The notes beneath the pieces were generated by a model. That model saw only the letters and a program-made list of their open reading frames with translations. It made no database searches and was not told the DNA's origin. The position numbers were made by a program, and so were the translations under genes. A stretch of 64,000 nucleotides of DNA from Euwallacea fornicatus (Eukaryota > Arthropoda > Insecta > Coleoptera > Curculionidae). The DNA lies in assembly GCF_040115645.1 (NCBI RefSeq), contig NC_089544.1, positions 1,364,001 through 1,428,000 on the forward strand, written 5' to 3'. The first letter of the stretch is position 1; every line of letters begins with the position of its first letter. Below, one piece after another: positions 12,601 through 26,228 of the stretch.

Positions 12601-15589
12601 AGAAATGTTTTTTTGTAGGTGAACACATTGTCCCATCACAGTGAGTCAATTTACTTTCGTTAAATGGTAAACATGTTTTGTCAAGGGCGCTTATTTACTT
12701 TTCCTACCTCTTTGACCAGAAACGATATCTTTAGCTTTAGGAATATCCCGAGATTCCATTTTACCATAAACTTACAAGCGTTCAAAAATAATAACTATTA
12801 TCGTAGTCGCAAATCCTATCAGCATGAAATTGTGTATTCTAACAGAAAACACATTTCTAAAGGTATTTAATAAAAAATCTGTTTAAGAAAGGCATCGCAT
12901 TGAATTTTAGACCAATATGAGAGATTTAAAAATTCACATTGTTTTGGACCACTGCACACTTTCGCAATTCGTAAGTTTTGTACGATCTATCGTGATGACT
13001 AATTTCTTCATTATTTATTCATCTAAATATTGAAGAAAGTAGTCATCGCCATAGGTGATACATAAAAAGCAGCAAAAAACGTCTAAATCCCTGATAACCC
13101 ATCCAGCGGTCCAATATATTGAAACATTTTTAATATTTTATTCTTCGTGAATTTCAATATGAGTTTTATATACGTTTTTTTTTTCTAGAAGGCACTAATA
13201 AATGCTCGATTTTTCTATTAGTACTTGGTCAAGAATTCATTCAGGTACCTGTAGGTCTCCTAAGTAAAATCTGTCCTTGAACTCATCTGATAGTTTTCGA
13301 TTATTTCTGCACGTGAATTATGTAGTTATCCGTAATTTCTTTTTTTTTTTTTTTTTTTGATAACGATAGGAAGGAAAGTTTGGGATAAGGACATGCAATT
13401 AGGGACACGCTATGGCGGGATAAATATGCATGTTCTGGAGTAGACAGAATATTTACACCTGCCCCAGTGATGTCTTTCCGACTATTCAATGAGATGTTTT
13501 TAATGGAAAAACTGGAACGCCACTGATTTTTTTAATTAAGAATATATAATATTTGGATATTTCATCAATTCTTAATAAAAAAAAGACCTCCTAGTGTTTT
13601 GGTGCTCGAGTAGTTCCAAGAAAAAAAAATTTAATTTTCTTTTGGTAGAGGTAAAGGACATGGAGACTAATGTGAAACATGCCTCATCACGAAATAATTC
13701 TCTTCTTCCAAAATACGATTCCGTTAAATTCTGAGCCATTTACACGTGTAGAAACGTTGGATGACCCCACGAACGCCACTGCTGTAGGTGGGTCGAACAG
13801 GTATTCTGCCTATATCCGGACACGCACATTTGTAACGCCATAACGGGTCTCTAATTTCGCGTCCTTACCCCAAAGCGTCTTTGACATATTAATTAAAAAA
13901 AGGAACTTAAACACCCTGTATTTTGGAAACGAAGCGATTTCGAACCTTATTTTATTCGACCTAAATAACTGTTTCCAAGCGCTCTGCATCGTTTGAAAGC
14001 CTGTCGGCATGTTCATGAAACACCTTGTATAGTCGGAGTATAGGTTGTTCGCTCCGGGTAGGGCTGGTGTCCTTGCGCGGTACCGAATTGGGGCCGATAG
14101 ATCGACCATTACAATATCGGGATTGTAACGATGCTGCGCTCCAGCCCCGATTGGGGAGCCATTATTTGGATAGTTCTAACGCGTTGAGAATGCTGGAATT
14201 TTTAGAACTCTAAATGCACCCGGTCGGGAATTTTCGAGAAAGTTCCTGTTTTCCGGGTCGATTCAACAGGAAATTGAAAGTTAAAATTTTCAAAAATTTC
14301 GCCGCAACCCGAGCCGACCAGAACGGGTGACCCAGCCCAAACCGGATCTAATCCAGATCAATGCGAATGGGACGTTTCGGTGATTCGGGTGGCAATGTTC
14401 GATCTTCGCCAGTACGAGACCAAACGCATCCGATAATGCCACCTTTTAGTACGTTCGCAAGGGCCGCAGTCCGAAGATTGGCGCCCTTCGGGGGCAACCT
14501 TTGCCGCGGTATACAAGTCAAGTGTTTCACTCGGGAAACGTACCCGTGACCGTATCGATTAGAAATTACTCGTTCAACATCCTGCCTCGACAAGATAAAC
14601 AATTTCGGAAACTCAGCATTCACATAACGCAAAATCCCCTCACTAATCAAAATAAACCACTCACGATTCTCCTCTTCCATCGAATAAATTCTGCTCGGTA
14701 TTTATCCAGTAGATAAAGATAAAAATGCCAGCCGAATTACCGAAATATATCTTGCTTTATTCAAAGTGGCAGAGGGAGACCGGTATTTACTACTTACATT
14801 TTGACGAGAAACACAAAAGGCCGCCACCAAAAAGAACCGGAATGAAAAACAATGCTGGATTTCGGTCAATTTGGGTTTTTTACTGCCGGAATGGGCTTAA
14901 AGGATTCCACTGGAAATGATGATATACTGACGATGGGCTAGTTTATTCCCAGATGGGTGTGTCTTAAATGAGAATCTTATCGTTGAAGCCTGTCTTGCTT
15001 TAAAATACGTCCGGCTCGTCGTTCGGTATCAGTAAATTGGGGCTCAAATTCGGGCTATTAACCGGCGTTTAACGCCGTTCCCTATTTAGGCTAATAGGGC
15101 TTTATTGCTTTCTTTGTCATAAAAGTCTTATATTTGCCCACGCAACTGCGACAGGTGAGAGCCCACATGTGGACGTTTTATTGCTGCCATAAAGACAAAG
15201 TTATGAGGGGCGAAATAGCTTTTGATGCTGCCACTAGAACTGCAGAACGGCAGCAGGACACGCATTATTTTTAGGTGCTGTCAAAGGGAAACCTAATTGG
15301 CCTTCATAAGGAAAAATCCATTATAAATTCACGGAACGGACGTACGGACGTAGAGTTTCTCTGCAAAAAAAAAAAAAAATTATTTACGGTACCTCGCAAT
15401 TCATCATTGTTGTGGAAGCAGCGCTAAGAAAACCCCCGAGGCGATGCCCAAAGTAGAGATTAATTTTTTGAAACTAATTTATTTATGTATTCAGGGAAAC
15501 GGGCAACATTTTGACCATTTGTTATAAGAATTAAACTAAGTTGGTGGTTATTTAGAGTTAAAACTTTTTTACGTTTGCGTCCCAACCAA
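9679..15589. other. Intergenic region, no gene recognised
   Basis: Six kilobases without a spliced or long ORF carrying a known domain. It holds a T-run at about 13341-13359 and two ACACC(C/T)TGTAT-type element ends at about 13911 and 14021 in the same orientation. The stretch 14040-14500 is somewhat richer in GC, but its ORFs on both strands look like shadows of composition. Confidence 0.45.
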
Positions 15590-16007
15590 GCAACAATGAT
15601 GAATTGCCAGGCACCGCAAGTAATTTTTTTGCACAGGAACTGTATGTCTGGAGAACATTTCACAAGAGACAGAAAAGTTTCAAAATAAAGTCAGCTTGTG
15701 GCAGAGAAAAAATTTAAGTCATTCATACGGGGGGTAATAAAAATGTTAACTTTTATTTACGAACCAGGTGCTGGTTTTAACATTTCCTCACGTTGAAATA
15801 ATATTTCGCTCACGTCAAAACGCGCTAGTTCGTGTAGAAACTCTCAGTTGCGAAATTAGTGAAAATCGCCGAAGGCGTTTACTAATTATTTCGAAAAAAC
15901 GATAAGCAACATTGGATAAATGTGGGCGAGTTTGCTGAGAACGCCTTATTTTCAGTCAAAGAATCTCAGACCAAACCTTACAGAGTCATTTCAGGGACGC
16001 CCAGTAT
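15590..16007. repeat. Repeat family A, right-hand part of a copy
   Basis: It shares long stretches with 32955-33377, for example AACTGTATGTCTGG near 15640, GGCAGAGAAAAAATT and TTTTATTTACGAACCAGGTG near 15750, and a terminal TTTCAGGGACGCCCAGTA. The left end is missing or rearranged: a short inverted piece of the same sequence sits at about 15385-15415. Confidence 0.55.
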
Positions 16008-16077
16008 AACGCGCCCGCATTTACTGCGGCTGCGACATACCCAGGACTTTTACGTAGACATTTGACACACCGCACCA

Positions 16078-16105
16078 TCTCTCTCTCTCTCTCTCTCTCT
16101 CTCTT
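16078..16105 (+). repeat. (CT)n microsatellite
   Basis: Uninterrupted TC/CT dinucleotide run of about 28 bases. Confidence 0.95.
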
Positions 16106-17124
16106 CCGACGAAGCTGAAAGGCTTACCGTCCCAACTTTTCTGAGCGCTGATGACGCAACCGGCATTTTACCACGGTTCCAAAGCCAACGCCAAAGCAAA
16201 AGCGCAAAACATTCCTACTAATGTCTCCAACGGAAAAGGTCTCGATTTATCATTTCGAAAATTGTATATCCCTGCTATTTGTCGCATTACGTCGAGTATG
16301 TTTTTCTGGAAAGGGGATCGAGGAAAGGAGAATTGCAACAATCCAAAATGTCTGAATAATGCAGCAGGAGGCAGGGGGGCCCTGCGGAACGTCGCGTCGA
16401 GATGGTTTCGAGTGGAGATACGAACGTAACCGATAAAATTTCAGAAAAGAGGTTTTTGATGCGCCGAAAGGTTTGCTTAAGTGGCGGGTTTTCAAAAGAG
16501 TTTTATCCCGATTGTTCCGCTATTTTACGAAATTATATGCTAATAGCCTGATGGTGTCGATAGATTATTGGCTATTGACTAAATTGTAGCAGATAAGGAT
16601 TAGGAGAGTGTGGTTCTAAAACGGTGGAATGGGGATTTGCGCTGAACTCGGAAAATGGAAAAATTACATCAGGCGAAATGAGGAGCTGAAAGAATCGGTT
16701 TTACATCTCATCGGAGTATCATAATAAGCTTGGGCATCGGGACTTCCTGCCAAAACTCAGGCTACTCCCAATATTTGCCATTTTTACTTTTTGTGCCATC
16801 TTTGAAGCGCAATATATTGTCACTGATGCTACCGAAATATACAGCGTAACTCTTAAATAGGGGTTTTCATTTTGACGCGAGGTAGACCTAGAAAAGTGAG
16901 CAAAATCTTCATGTAAAATTTTTTCGAACCCCGGAAAACGACCGAAACGCATGCGTACAAGTAAATTTTAATAAACAACAGAACCTTTCACTGTCGCTCA
17001 TTTCGGGACACTCTATAAAAGGTGTTCCAAATTGCCGCCCGTTTAACGAGTTAGTTTAATTTACACAAATTGTCACTCGCCGTTTCCACAACTATGTACA
17101 AGCCGTTAAAGAAGGTATTTTTCC
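16106..17124. other. Intergenic DNA, nothing recognised
   Basis: Opposing short ORFs around 16150-16500 show no domain and no splice support. A TATAAAAGGTGTTCC sequence near 17014 resembles an element terminus next to the transposase fragment that follows. Confidence 0.4.
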
Positions 17125-17331
17125 TCAAATCATTTCTGCGACATTTTCTCTCCATTCACGCAGTTCTGCCACTGTGTTAATTTTATTAAACATTAAACTT
17201 TCCATCCAACTCCGCGAATAAGAATCCCACGAGCTTAGGTCTGGCGACCTCATAGGCCACCTCACTGATTCATTGCGATCTATCCATCTGTTCGAAAATT
17301 GGTTATTAAAAAAAGTCTTCTGCCGAAGCAT
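17125..17331 (-). pseudogene. Mariner-like transposase fragment (DDE C-terminal part)
   Basis: The minus strand reads FFNNQFSNRWIDRNESVRWP followed by MRSPDLS and later NTVAELREW. This is the FP(N/G)RWIGR...WPPRSPDLTPLDFFLWG...NT(V/I)EELR region of mariner-like transposases. The L-D-F-F-L-W-G part is degraded and the N-terminal and central catalytic parts are missing. It is a dead fragment, and the same protein segment recurs at 23164, 30781 and 58159. Confidence 0.7.
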
Positions 17332-19639
17332 TCCTCGTGAAACGTACTGGATTTTCCATTATAATAAATTTTGCACGGATTTCTATTATCTTCGAAAATC
17401 GACGATGGTTTTTCGGCAATCAATCATTTCGGTCATTTCAAAATTTTTCGAAAACGTGAGCAGTTAGGGCCTCTCGGTTATATCTCGACTAACATAATTA
17501 CCTAGAGCGTTCCCCATTTAACCGCAACTCTTACAGTTTCCGAGATGCTGATAGATGTAAGCCAAGTCTTGGGCGCACCGTATACCGACTCCAGACGCGC
17601 CAACGGGAAGAAATTCAAATTTATATTGCTCGGAGACTACAAGAGCTCCCGATCAAATATAAATTTCCATAAGAAGATAACCTGTCCAAATTTAAATTGA
17701 AACATAATAGCGAGTGAATACTGAGCCTTCCATTATCATTTAAATGTTATAACTTTAATAAATAGGCACGGAGGAATATGGATTTTAAATACGGAATTAT
17801 TAAAACCTTTATTGAATAATTGACTTGAGTGGGAATGTAATTTGCGAGGTATATTTTACTGGATGTGGAAAAAATTTTTAGCCATTTTCCATTTGCAGCT
17901 CCGGTACTCAAAATGTGTTATGAAATGGCACAGCAGTAACACATTAAACATTAATTAATCCTCAATGTTTGCGCTAAATGATTGCTCATTGAGACACTTT
18001 AGTGCTAATATAATCCCAAAATACTATAATATTAGTTCAGCCGTTTCAACTCCCATAGCTATGTAGGATGCGTGTTAAACATATATTATGTCTCTAGTGA
18101 GAAAAGTAACATATTCTCGACCTGCTATGCATCGGAGCGATGAACAAGAATATCATTTTCCTCCGAAATACACGTAACTACTTTAAGTATGTAAATTATC
18201 TGTATATTATTATAGTAACGGCACATCGGCATATGTTAGCGATAATTCGTGAGTTGTTAGGTAAACCAATCGTGAATCTAGTTGAACCAATGACTTTCGT
18301 GACGTTAAGACAGGCCAGAAAGTCGTCGGTTTTATGCTGATGCTAGAAAATTTTGCTTCGCGGCCTTCAGCAGTCTTGCAATGGTATATTGTGCTCCTAG
18401 TAGGGAAAAGCAAGACGTTCTCGGCCGCCGATGTGGGTTGATCGGAAGCATCACAGGCCGAGAATGCGGCTAAACATCTGTACGGGGACAGCTAGGCGCA
18501 CGGAAATATTTTTTCCTGTCCATTACACGCGGGACGTTCCCGTTCTGATATAAAATTATCAATCCTGGGGTGTTACAGAAAAAACATAACTATAAACGTC
18601 ACGTTAGCACCGAATTCATCGGCAAAATTATATGCGCTTATTGGAACAATAAAGGCAAACAATAAAATAACCACAATGCGATAAATAGTATGCATATTGC
18701 AGCTATCATTGCTCATTTTCGGGACATAAAAATGATAATAATTTTTGTTTTATTATCCATAAAATCGCGCTTTTCCCTGATTATGATGTTGTTATTGTCT
18801 CACTTGGGAATATAAACGGTTCTGAGCAGAGAGAGAACTACGGAGAACTATTAAGCAACGATGGGTAAATGCTGCAGTGGTACCAGTAGATTTTTGTACC
18901 CAGAGCGCAAATTCGACACCCCACAGCTCCCACAAATTACACGCCCTTATGGCATTCTCTATAGCAAATTTAATGCAGAGCTGGCATATTTCCAGGCTAC
19001 ATCCATACTGTTTTTATGCTGGCAAAACAGATCATTCTTCTTCTTCGCTAGCAATTGCTGTTTTTTATCCCTTTTTAAGATATTTTCTTCCTCAGAAGGT
19101 TATCAGCAATAAAAGTAAGCGGTCACTCCCGAATTTTTCATCTAACCGCAAGTGGGGAAAGAGACACATTGCCGCACGCTGGTGGCAGTCGAACGAACGT
19201 CGCGACGCGGCGCTCGGACGGCAGTCGATTTTTTTAACAATATTTGCAATTAATGTTGGACGATATCCGAAGCCTAGTGTCAATAAATTCACAAACTAAT
19301 TTTAACTGAACAAGAGAAAATGGCGCTCGCTTTGTCCAAGAGGGGGTAACTCCGTTATTATCGGACGTATCGAGGTGAAGGGAAAAACGGAATGTTACAA
19401 AAAACATGCAAACGAAATGCCAGCATGTTTGGTCCCACCCGGTATGCAGTGGTAACAAAATGTGGCTAAAAATCTTGGAATGGGTGTGATTCGTAAGGAA
19501 TGGATCTGCAATTCTGCAACTTATCGTTAAAATTGCAACCCAAAGGGATAATTCACGCATTTTAATGAAATTTTGTGAATATACTGACAGCACTATACAA
19601 AATAAATGATTTCACATGCGAGTGGGCTACAGTCCAGAA
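17332..19639. other. Intergenic DNA, no gene recognised
   Basis: AT-rich. A TATAAA at 18811-18816 is followed by purine-rich sequence and then by a 140-aa ORF (18877-19299) with no domain or codon evidence. I do not call a gene here. Confidence 0.4.
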
Positions 19640-19960
19640 AGTCTTTAAAATTCGAACAACGGGAATAACCACCTCCTGAATTTTCACCCTCAGCAACTCA
19701 TCTGGTCATGCTTTTAGGCAATTGGTCGATTTTCTCTTGAGGAAGTGTATCTCAGGCGACTTGAATTGAATTTCTTATCTCTGCTAAAGTACGTCGTGGG
19801 CTCTCCAGTGTAGTAACTCCTCTTCCTGTCACGTCTCATACATGTTCTATGGGAGAAAGATCAGGAGAGCGCGGAGGCCAAGGAACCACATTAACATTGC
19901 GACGTTACAGAAGCACGTTTCCAACGCGTCGAATGTGTGGTATAACCATTGGTTGCAGCA
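19640..19960 (-). pseudogene. Tc1-like transposase remnant (C-terminal)
   Basis: On the minus strand one frame reads PHIRRVGNVLL, a stop, RRNVNVVPWPPRSPDLSPIE, then H-V-W-D and a tail with further stops. This is the Tc1-family segment after the second catalytic Asp, running to the Glu of the I-E-H motif. In-frame stops show it is inactive. Confidence 0.75.
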
Positions 19961-20311
19961 CTTCTTGTATGAATTCGATGCATCAACTCTAAGTGTTGCG
20001 ATTTTTATGATAAGTGGTATGAATGAAAAAGTCATCAAAATCGGACGGTTGTTTAGAAGTTATTAATGTTTTTCATTTAACGTCGACGTTTGAAATTGAA
20101 CGTGGACGCGTTGATTTTAACATGAATGTCTTGGCACATTTTTAGTAGCGCGATAATTTTATCCAGCAGTTTAGTTTTAAGAGAGAAAACTGAAAGTAAA
20201 TGAAACAGTCATTAAACTCGAAACCATATTTTCTGTTTTGATTGGTAATTTCACAACACCGTAACTCCGACGCTGCGCAATAAAAATCCCTTTTACGGCC
20301 TTTGTTGTTTC

Positions 20312-20338
20312 AAAAAAAAAAAAAAAAAAAAAAAAAAA
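20312..20338 (+). repeat. Poly(A) run, 27 bases
   Basis: Uninterrupted adenine run within AT-rich DNA. No retroelement body was recognised next to it, so it may be a simple repeat. Confidence 0.9.
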
Positions 20339-20339
20339 C

Positions 20340-21441
20340 GAATTAATGAATCCCTTCAGACGGACATACGATCAATCTTATAAGCTAATTCGGGCGTTTT
20401 TTTCCGGAAGGAGATCTATCAATTTCGGACAAGATTTAAAGATTCCACTCTCATTCAAAACGATTCAGATTTAATGAAAACGTCAACAACCATTGTCTCC
20501 TCTCTGGGGCGTTTTCTTAATTCCCGAACTTAAAACTGTCCAATTTAAATTGCGGAGTTTACTAAAGTCCAGGAAAAACGAATTTGAGTTAATAAAGTTG
20601 TGCTTCGGTTAAAATACAAAATCACAATAAAAGAATACAGATTCGGGGCCATTGTTGCTCGGTCTATTGTTTTAATTCCGTTGTCGGGACAATAATAGTG
20701 TTCATTCACTGGGAGGGAATATTATTTATGAGGAATTTTTGTTTTCTTAATTAAGAACTTGGATAATTGCAAGAAGAGTTCGCAAAGCTCTTGCTTTACT
20801 TGCCAATTTACGTTATTAAACATTAATTACTTTCTGACAATGCCCTAATCACCCTCAAGATGAATGAGCGAAGAGGACCGACGTTGGTTTATTAAGATAT
20901 AACGAGGCAATCCATTTTCGAACAATACTCTCAGAAGCCAATTAAATAACTAGACTTCAATGCGACTGCGATCGCGTTCCCTCTCACACAATATTAATCC
21001 CCAAATACAAATCTTCGACGAAATCCGCTTTATAAACTCCAATAAAAAGGGCAAATAGAACTAAAAAAGGCCCTTTTGTGAATCGGTGAATAATTCGCGT
21101 AATAAAGTGTTCGCATTCGGCATTCGGGGGCTGTCAAAGGATTCGCAAGTCTCCCTCGAAGAATATTTATCTTTGCCTTTGTTCCACATTACATCGAACA
21201 ATCGAGGTGTGGCCCACACGACCGAAACATCGATATTTCTCGCTCAAGACGAACCCATCGCCATTCGCCATCGTGTATATGGCGATTCCAAACTGATGAG
21301 CTCATTTAAAGCCTGAGAGAGTTATAAAACGTTTTTTTCAGTTAGAAAAAATAGTCGTTCGTCGAAAAAGTGCGGAAAGTGGAGCTTATCCGCACGCCGA
21401 GACGCGACGACACTTTTCGCACGCGACGTTTGTTGCAAATG
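20340..21441. other. Intergenic DNA, nothing recognised
   Basis: No gene, RNA or definable repeat seen between the A-run and the foldback element. Confidence 0.4.
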
Positions 21442-22503
21442 TATACCGGGTGTATTGGTAGGCCAATCCGTTACCCCGTGATTCCTTACGTAAACACAAC
21501 TAGACTTTTTTACGGCACTTTATTTCTTGGCACATTATACTCATTACACGAGGTGTCGAAGTCAGTAAAAAAAATTCTTTTGTTAATATCTTGGGTGTTT
21601 CTTTGACATATTTTAATGAAATTTGGCAGTGATGTATAATTCGATCAGGCGCACATTTCCCATGATTTGAGTAAAACATTTTGAAAAACAACGGGGAAAA
21701 CGGGGGGCCGAGTGCACGTTTTCCCCCCACCCTTTTTTGCACACGCCAATGGTGCACTCGTTTAGTTATTCAAATTAGTTGTTTATTTATCCGGATCTCT
21801 TCGATCTGGTAAAATTGTGATTTACAACTTGCTTTAGAAGATACTTCAGCTTGTTGCTCCACAATACGTGGCTTCGATTTTTTATCTATATAAGGACATA
21901 GTTCCAAAACCCAAACGATTGCCGTTTTGGTACTTAGCGCACGTTGCACTTATTAATGTCTTGATTTTTCATTTGAAAAGCAATCGTTCTCGTGCTATAC
22001 TCGGAGTGTTATGGACAATTTGTAAAATTTCGCGTTCCTGGCATACTTAACTAAATAAATAATGGAAGCCACGTATTGGAGAACAACAAGCTGAAATATC
22101 CTCTGAAGTTAGCTATACATCACAATTTTCCCAGATTGAAGAGGTCCAGATAAAGGAACAACTAATTTGAACAACTAAACGAGTGCACCATTGGCGTGTG
22201 CAAAAAAGGGTAGGGGAACGTGCACGCGGCTCCTCATTTCCCCCTATGTTTAACCGAATTTTTTTACTCAAATCATAGAAGATGTGCGCCGAATCGAACT
22301 GTACATCACTGGAAAATGTAACTAAAATATGTTAAGAAACAATCGAATTATTGATAATAGTCTTTTTTGTTCACTTCAACACCCTGTGTGATGAGTATAA
22401 GGCGCAAAAGGAAAAAGTGCCACAAAGAAAGTTTAATTACTTTCGCACATGGAATATTCGGCTGGCTGGTTGGATTGGCCCATTAATACGAGGCACCCTG
22501 TAC
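21442..22503. repeat. Large foldback element, about 1.06 kb
   Basis: The two halves are imperfect reverse complements. Left-arm landmarks are TTTTTTGCACACGCCAATGG near 21733 and GTGCACTCGTTTAGTTATTC just after. The right arm carries their complements near 22160-22210. The outer ends are GTATACCGGGTGTATTGG and, on the other strand, GTACAGGGTGCCTCG. The central spacer is roughly 21880-22055. No transposase is encoded. Confidence 0.7.
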
Positions 22504-22756
22504 TCTATCCGCTGGTTGACCAGCGCTGCTACACAGGGGATCACGAAACTAGTGTAAAAATTTTAACCGTATTCTAGGTTAAAAACTATGGCAAAACGTT
22601 AATATGGACATAACACCCTTGCAAAGACGCTTCGTTACCCAGATGTCGCTTAACTCTCTGAAGCGCTCACTTTGGCTCTCTCTGTACGCCCGTGAATAAA
22701 TTTCTGTTTCCCTCGTTTTCATTTTTTAATATTTAATTTATTTTTTACTTCGAAGA

Positions 22757-22771
22757 CCCCCCCCCCCCCCC
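22757..22771 (+). repeat. Poly(C) run, 15 bases
   Basis: Uninterrupted cytosine run, unusual in this AT-rich context. Confidence 0.9.
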
Positions 22772-23163
22772 GGTATGCCCTTGCAGCAAACTATCAAGTA
22801 AACAACCCCGATCCATTACAACACTAACATAATATTGAACCATAAATCCTATTTAGTTGCAAATTTTCACAGCTCTATCTGTGAGTTGACTGTTTCGGGG
22901 ACACAATTAATTATTAGGACCTAACTGAATTTATAGGTTCTAAAATCACCACTCACGCCAGATTAATCAACAAATAAATAAATGTATATATCTCACTATT
23001 ATGTAGTTTCATACGTGGTCTTTGCAATTATTTATGTCGGAGTTGGTTTGGGTAATGTAGAAACAATGGAAACAGTAAGGGCTAATTTAATTTAGGTTTG
23101 CGAGTATTTCAAGTATCGAACTGTACAGGGTGTCCGTTTCTGGAGCGCGACCGCGGGGACCTC

Positions 23164-23262
23164 GGCCAACGTTGGCCGGCACGTTCACCAGATCTTAACC
23201 CATTAGATTATTATTTGCGAGGAGTAGTGGAGACCTCACTCGTGAATTTTTACCCGCCCATG
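23164..23262 (+). pseudogene. Mariner-like transposase fragment
   Basis: The + strand reads RWPARSPDLNPLDYYLRG, then V-V-E-T-S-L. This matches the WPPRSPDLTPLDFFLWG region of mariner-like transposases and is the best preserved of four such fragments in the window. An ACAGGGTGTCCG terminus-like sequence lies just upstream at 23125. Confidence 0.75.
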
Positions 23263-25986
23263 TCAATGAGCTGCGAAGGAAGACCCCGCTGCAACTTTAC
23301 AGACCAAGATCAGACGGAGCGATGTTGTGAGATCAATGCAGAAATCAAGAGGACGCAAAGACCGTTACTCGGAAGCGGAAAGCGAATCCCCCGAACACCT
23401 CTCACGATTTCGCTTCTTTTATCGTCGCCAAGATCTCCCAGCAGTGGAGCTCAAGAATCGGACGCCCGGTATAGCTCCCGTGTTACATTGAAATGTGTTT
23501 GTTCGTAATAAAATTTGGCAAACATGCGAATGGTTTAATGGCTCTATCGACTAGACCACGGCCATTTGCCGTGCCTAAATTCTTTATTTATAGTTCTTTG
23601 TTGAAGCAGATACAACCGCGGGCAGTTTGAGCTGTCGGTATGCGATCAAAGGTCCGGAGAGATCAAACAGCAACCGGTCCTAAGGACCGAAGATTATGGA
23701 TAAATGAATTTGTTAAAACCCCGATTAGGGCTAATACACTCCACGCAGCTTTTGAACCATTTAGTGTTGCAACGAATGTTTTTGTTACTGCAAATTTGAA
23801 GTTGCAATAAATTTAATGGCGTCATAAATATTTTAACATGCCGCGGTTAGTAGAAAATGTGGTCACGGTTATTAATGAATCAAATTTGATTAATCTTAAA
23901 ATATCTTTAGTTTCAAATTAATTAATTTTAGATCATATTGATAATTTAAATTTTAGTTTGCTTTGTCGATTTTCTTTTTTTTTTTTTCAAAGTGATTAAT
24001 AAAACAATTAACTAATAAAGCTTGTCGGACGGTCCCGGGATGACTGTACAGATTACTCTACCGACTGCGAGATTAATTCTCCTTTGACTGCTCCTGATGG
24101 TTGCAGCAGCTTGTAAATTGGTATTTACGTAAAATACTCTCCATCAAAAATCGACAGAATTTTTCGTCAAATAAATCGTCAAAGCGTCTTCCGGATCAGG
24201 CCTTTCCGGGGCATTTTTCAACGTCACAGTCCACAATGGCCTTTAAAAGTGCATTTTCAGAGCTCGGCAGCCTTCTCACTTGAGGATGTGATTGATAGTT
24301 AAAATATAAGGCGGGCCATCAAACTACGCTCTGTCGACACCTTGTCGGGCTGCTATTGAATTTTTTATTAGTTTTCAGTTTCAAAGTGTTACACGGGAAC
24401 TTTTTCGAGTCCAATTTGTGAGAGCTGAGTGAATCAGGCCCGACACGGGACGGAAATAGATGAGGAAAACCATAAATTATATCGGTGCAAGAAAGCTAAC
24501 CGTTTTCTCAGCGCTTAACGTGAGCACATCATAAACACATAAATTGCCTAGAGGCTAGATTGATGAGCTTCTATCAGACTTAGCAAATGGCGGAATATAT
24601 GTATGTTTAAAGGAAAGATGGGAGAGCAACCGCTACATGACGAAATGGATTTTGGGCTAATATTGTTCTGCGAGGGAATTTGTCACCGTAGAAATCTACA
24701 CTATTCGTCGCCCGTGAGCTTTAACCTCTTTTTGTGACGACGTGAGTTTAATGGCGGCAACATTAGAATTGGGAATAAGACAGATCGCCTAATAATCCAC
24801 GCATATGAATAATAAGACCACCTTTGGTTCGTCGAAACGTTCTACACGGCCGGGAACAAAGCGATGCATTCTGCACACCACCGCGAAAATTGTCAGGGAG
24901 GTTTTTGCTCTTTCGTTTGGCTGAGACCTTGTCGCGAGTGACCAAATGCGTGGCGAACAGTACGGGATGTCCGCCTGACGGCCCCCCGGACTCCTATGAG
25001 TTTGTGATTTCATTAAAAAATCGATTGTGGAAGCGTATACGAGGCTAACGAAGGTAAGTTTTAAAATTAGTGATAACCCTATAGGGTGTTTCGGCGTCCC
25101 AAAAAAGCGGGGCGTCACAGAGTGTCTCATCTGCATCGACGTAATTGATTTTTTTTTTAATCGCAAATTAACTCATGGAGGTCCGAGGGGCTGTTAAGTG
25201 GACTAATTTCAGGTGTAATTCTGAGACGGGGCTGTGATGATATCCTTCGTGTTCTTGCAAATTTTTTTCAATTTTAAGCTAAGGCGGCCCATAGAGCTTC
25301 CTCTCTGCAGTAATAAAGGGTTTTATTCTACCGGGCGTCCCCAAAATGGGCTATACCAAATCTCTCCGCAGACGCCTGAGAACGAAATACGATGAATTCA
25401 CCCAATGGTTTTTCAAACCGCAAGACGCCAAAGGGGAAATTTTCCTCTTCGTTTGATTATTTTTTGTAATGACGGAATGTTACCGGACAAAACCTCTTGT
25501 TGGGGAGTTTTTGAGACCACAAATCGGAATCCAACGATATTTCTACTATATTGAATAAAGGACGCCGTCGATGTTGCAAAGCGCTCCGGACCTGACTCGA
25601 ACCCCCAATTTAAAATCAAAACGAGCTTCCATTTCCAGTCAGTCCAAAACAAACTGACCACTGCATTTATCGACCATCCACAATATATGAAAAATCAAAT
25701 TCTATGAGGCTTCCACTTCAAGTAAATAACAGGACGAATCACTACATGTCAAGGGAATGTAATTAGATTTCCAGAACGAGTGGCTATCTGGATCCAAATA
25801 AACGTATTTTATTAATTGGATATCACCTCGGTGACGTAAATCATTCGATTGGACCAGACACATTCGATCACTTTATGCGTATTGAAATTACTATGCTTTG
25901 ATGTATTAAACATCACGTTATTTATTAGTGTTGCTGATGCGGAAGTCCTTAGTTTCCATCAAATTTACGGTTTATTTAATTTAAAC
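23263..25986. other. Intergenic DNA, no gene recognised
   Basis: Contains short ORFs on both strands around 24790-25170 without any recognisable domain. No exon series or RNA gene was seen. Confidence 0.4.
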
Positions 25987-26228
25987 TATACAGCGTGTCC
26001 CTTTCTGCATCTTAACCACGTCAATCTCGAAAATCACCCGAGATCGGTTAAATTGGGACCAAGTTGCGCGATTCGGAGGTCAAGGAAATGCCACTTCAAA
26101 ATTCGAAAAATTCCGACGGCTCTCAGAACGATTCGAAAAAATCTAAATTTCCAAAAAAATGTTATTATTTCTGTCTCGGCTTCCGTTCCAACGTGAAATA
26201 CGTGATTACAGTTCGAGGCACCCTATAT
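25987..26228. repeat. Short element with ACAGCGTGTCC / GGCACCCTATA ends
   Basis: The left end TATACAGCGTGTCCC and right end GAGGCACCCTATATGA are roughly complementary, like the other short inverted-repeat elements here. No coding capacity. Confidence 0.35.

Noticed and set aside
18877..19299. 140-codon + strand ORF downstream of a TATAAA at 18811
   Set aside because: No domain, odd composition and overlapping ORFs in other frames; a single TATA-like hexamer in AT-rich DNA is weak evidence.
24789..25166. 125-codon minus-strand ORF with an overlapping + strand ORF
   Set aside because: No transposase or other motif could be confirmed; it looks like a composition effect.
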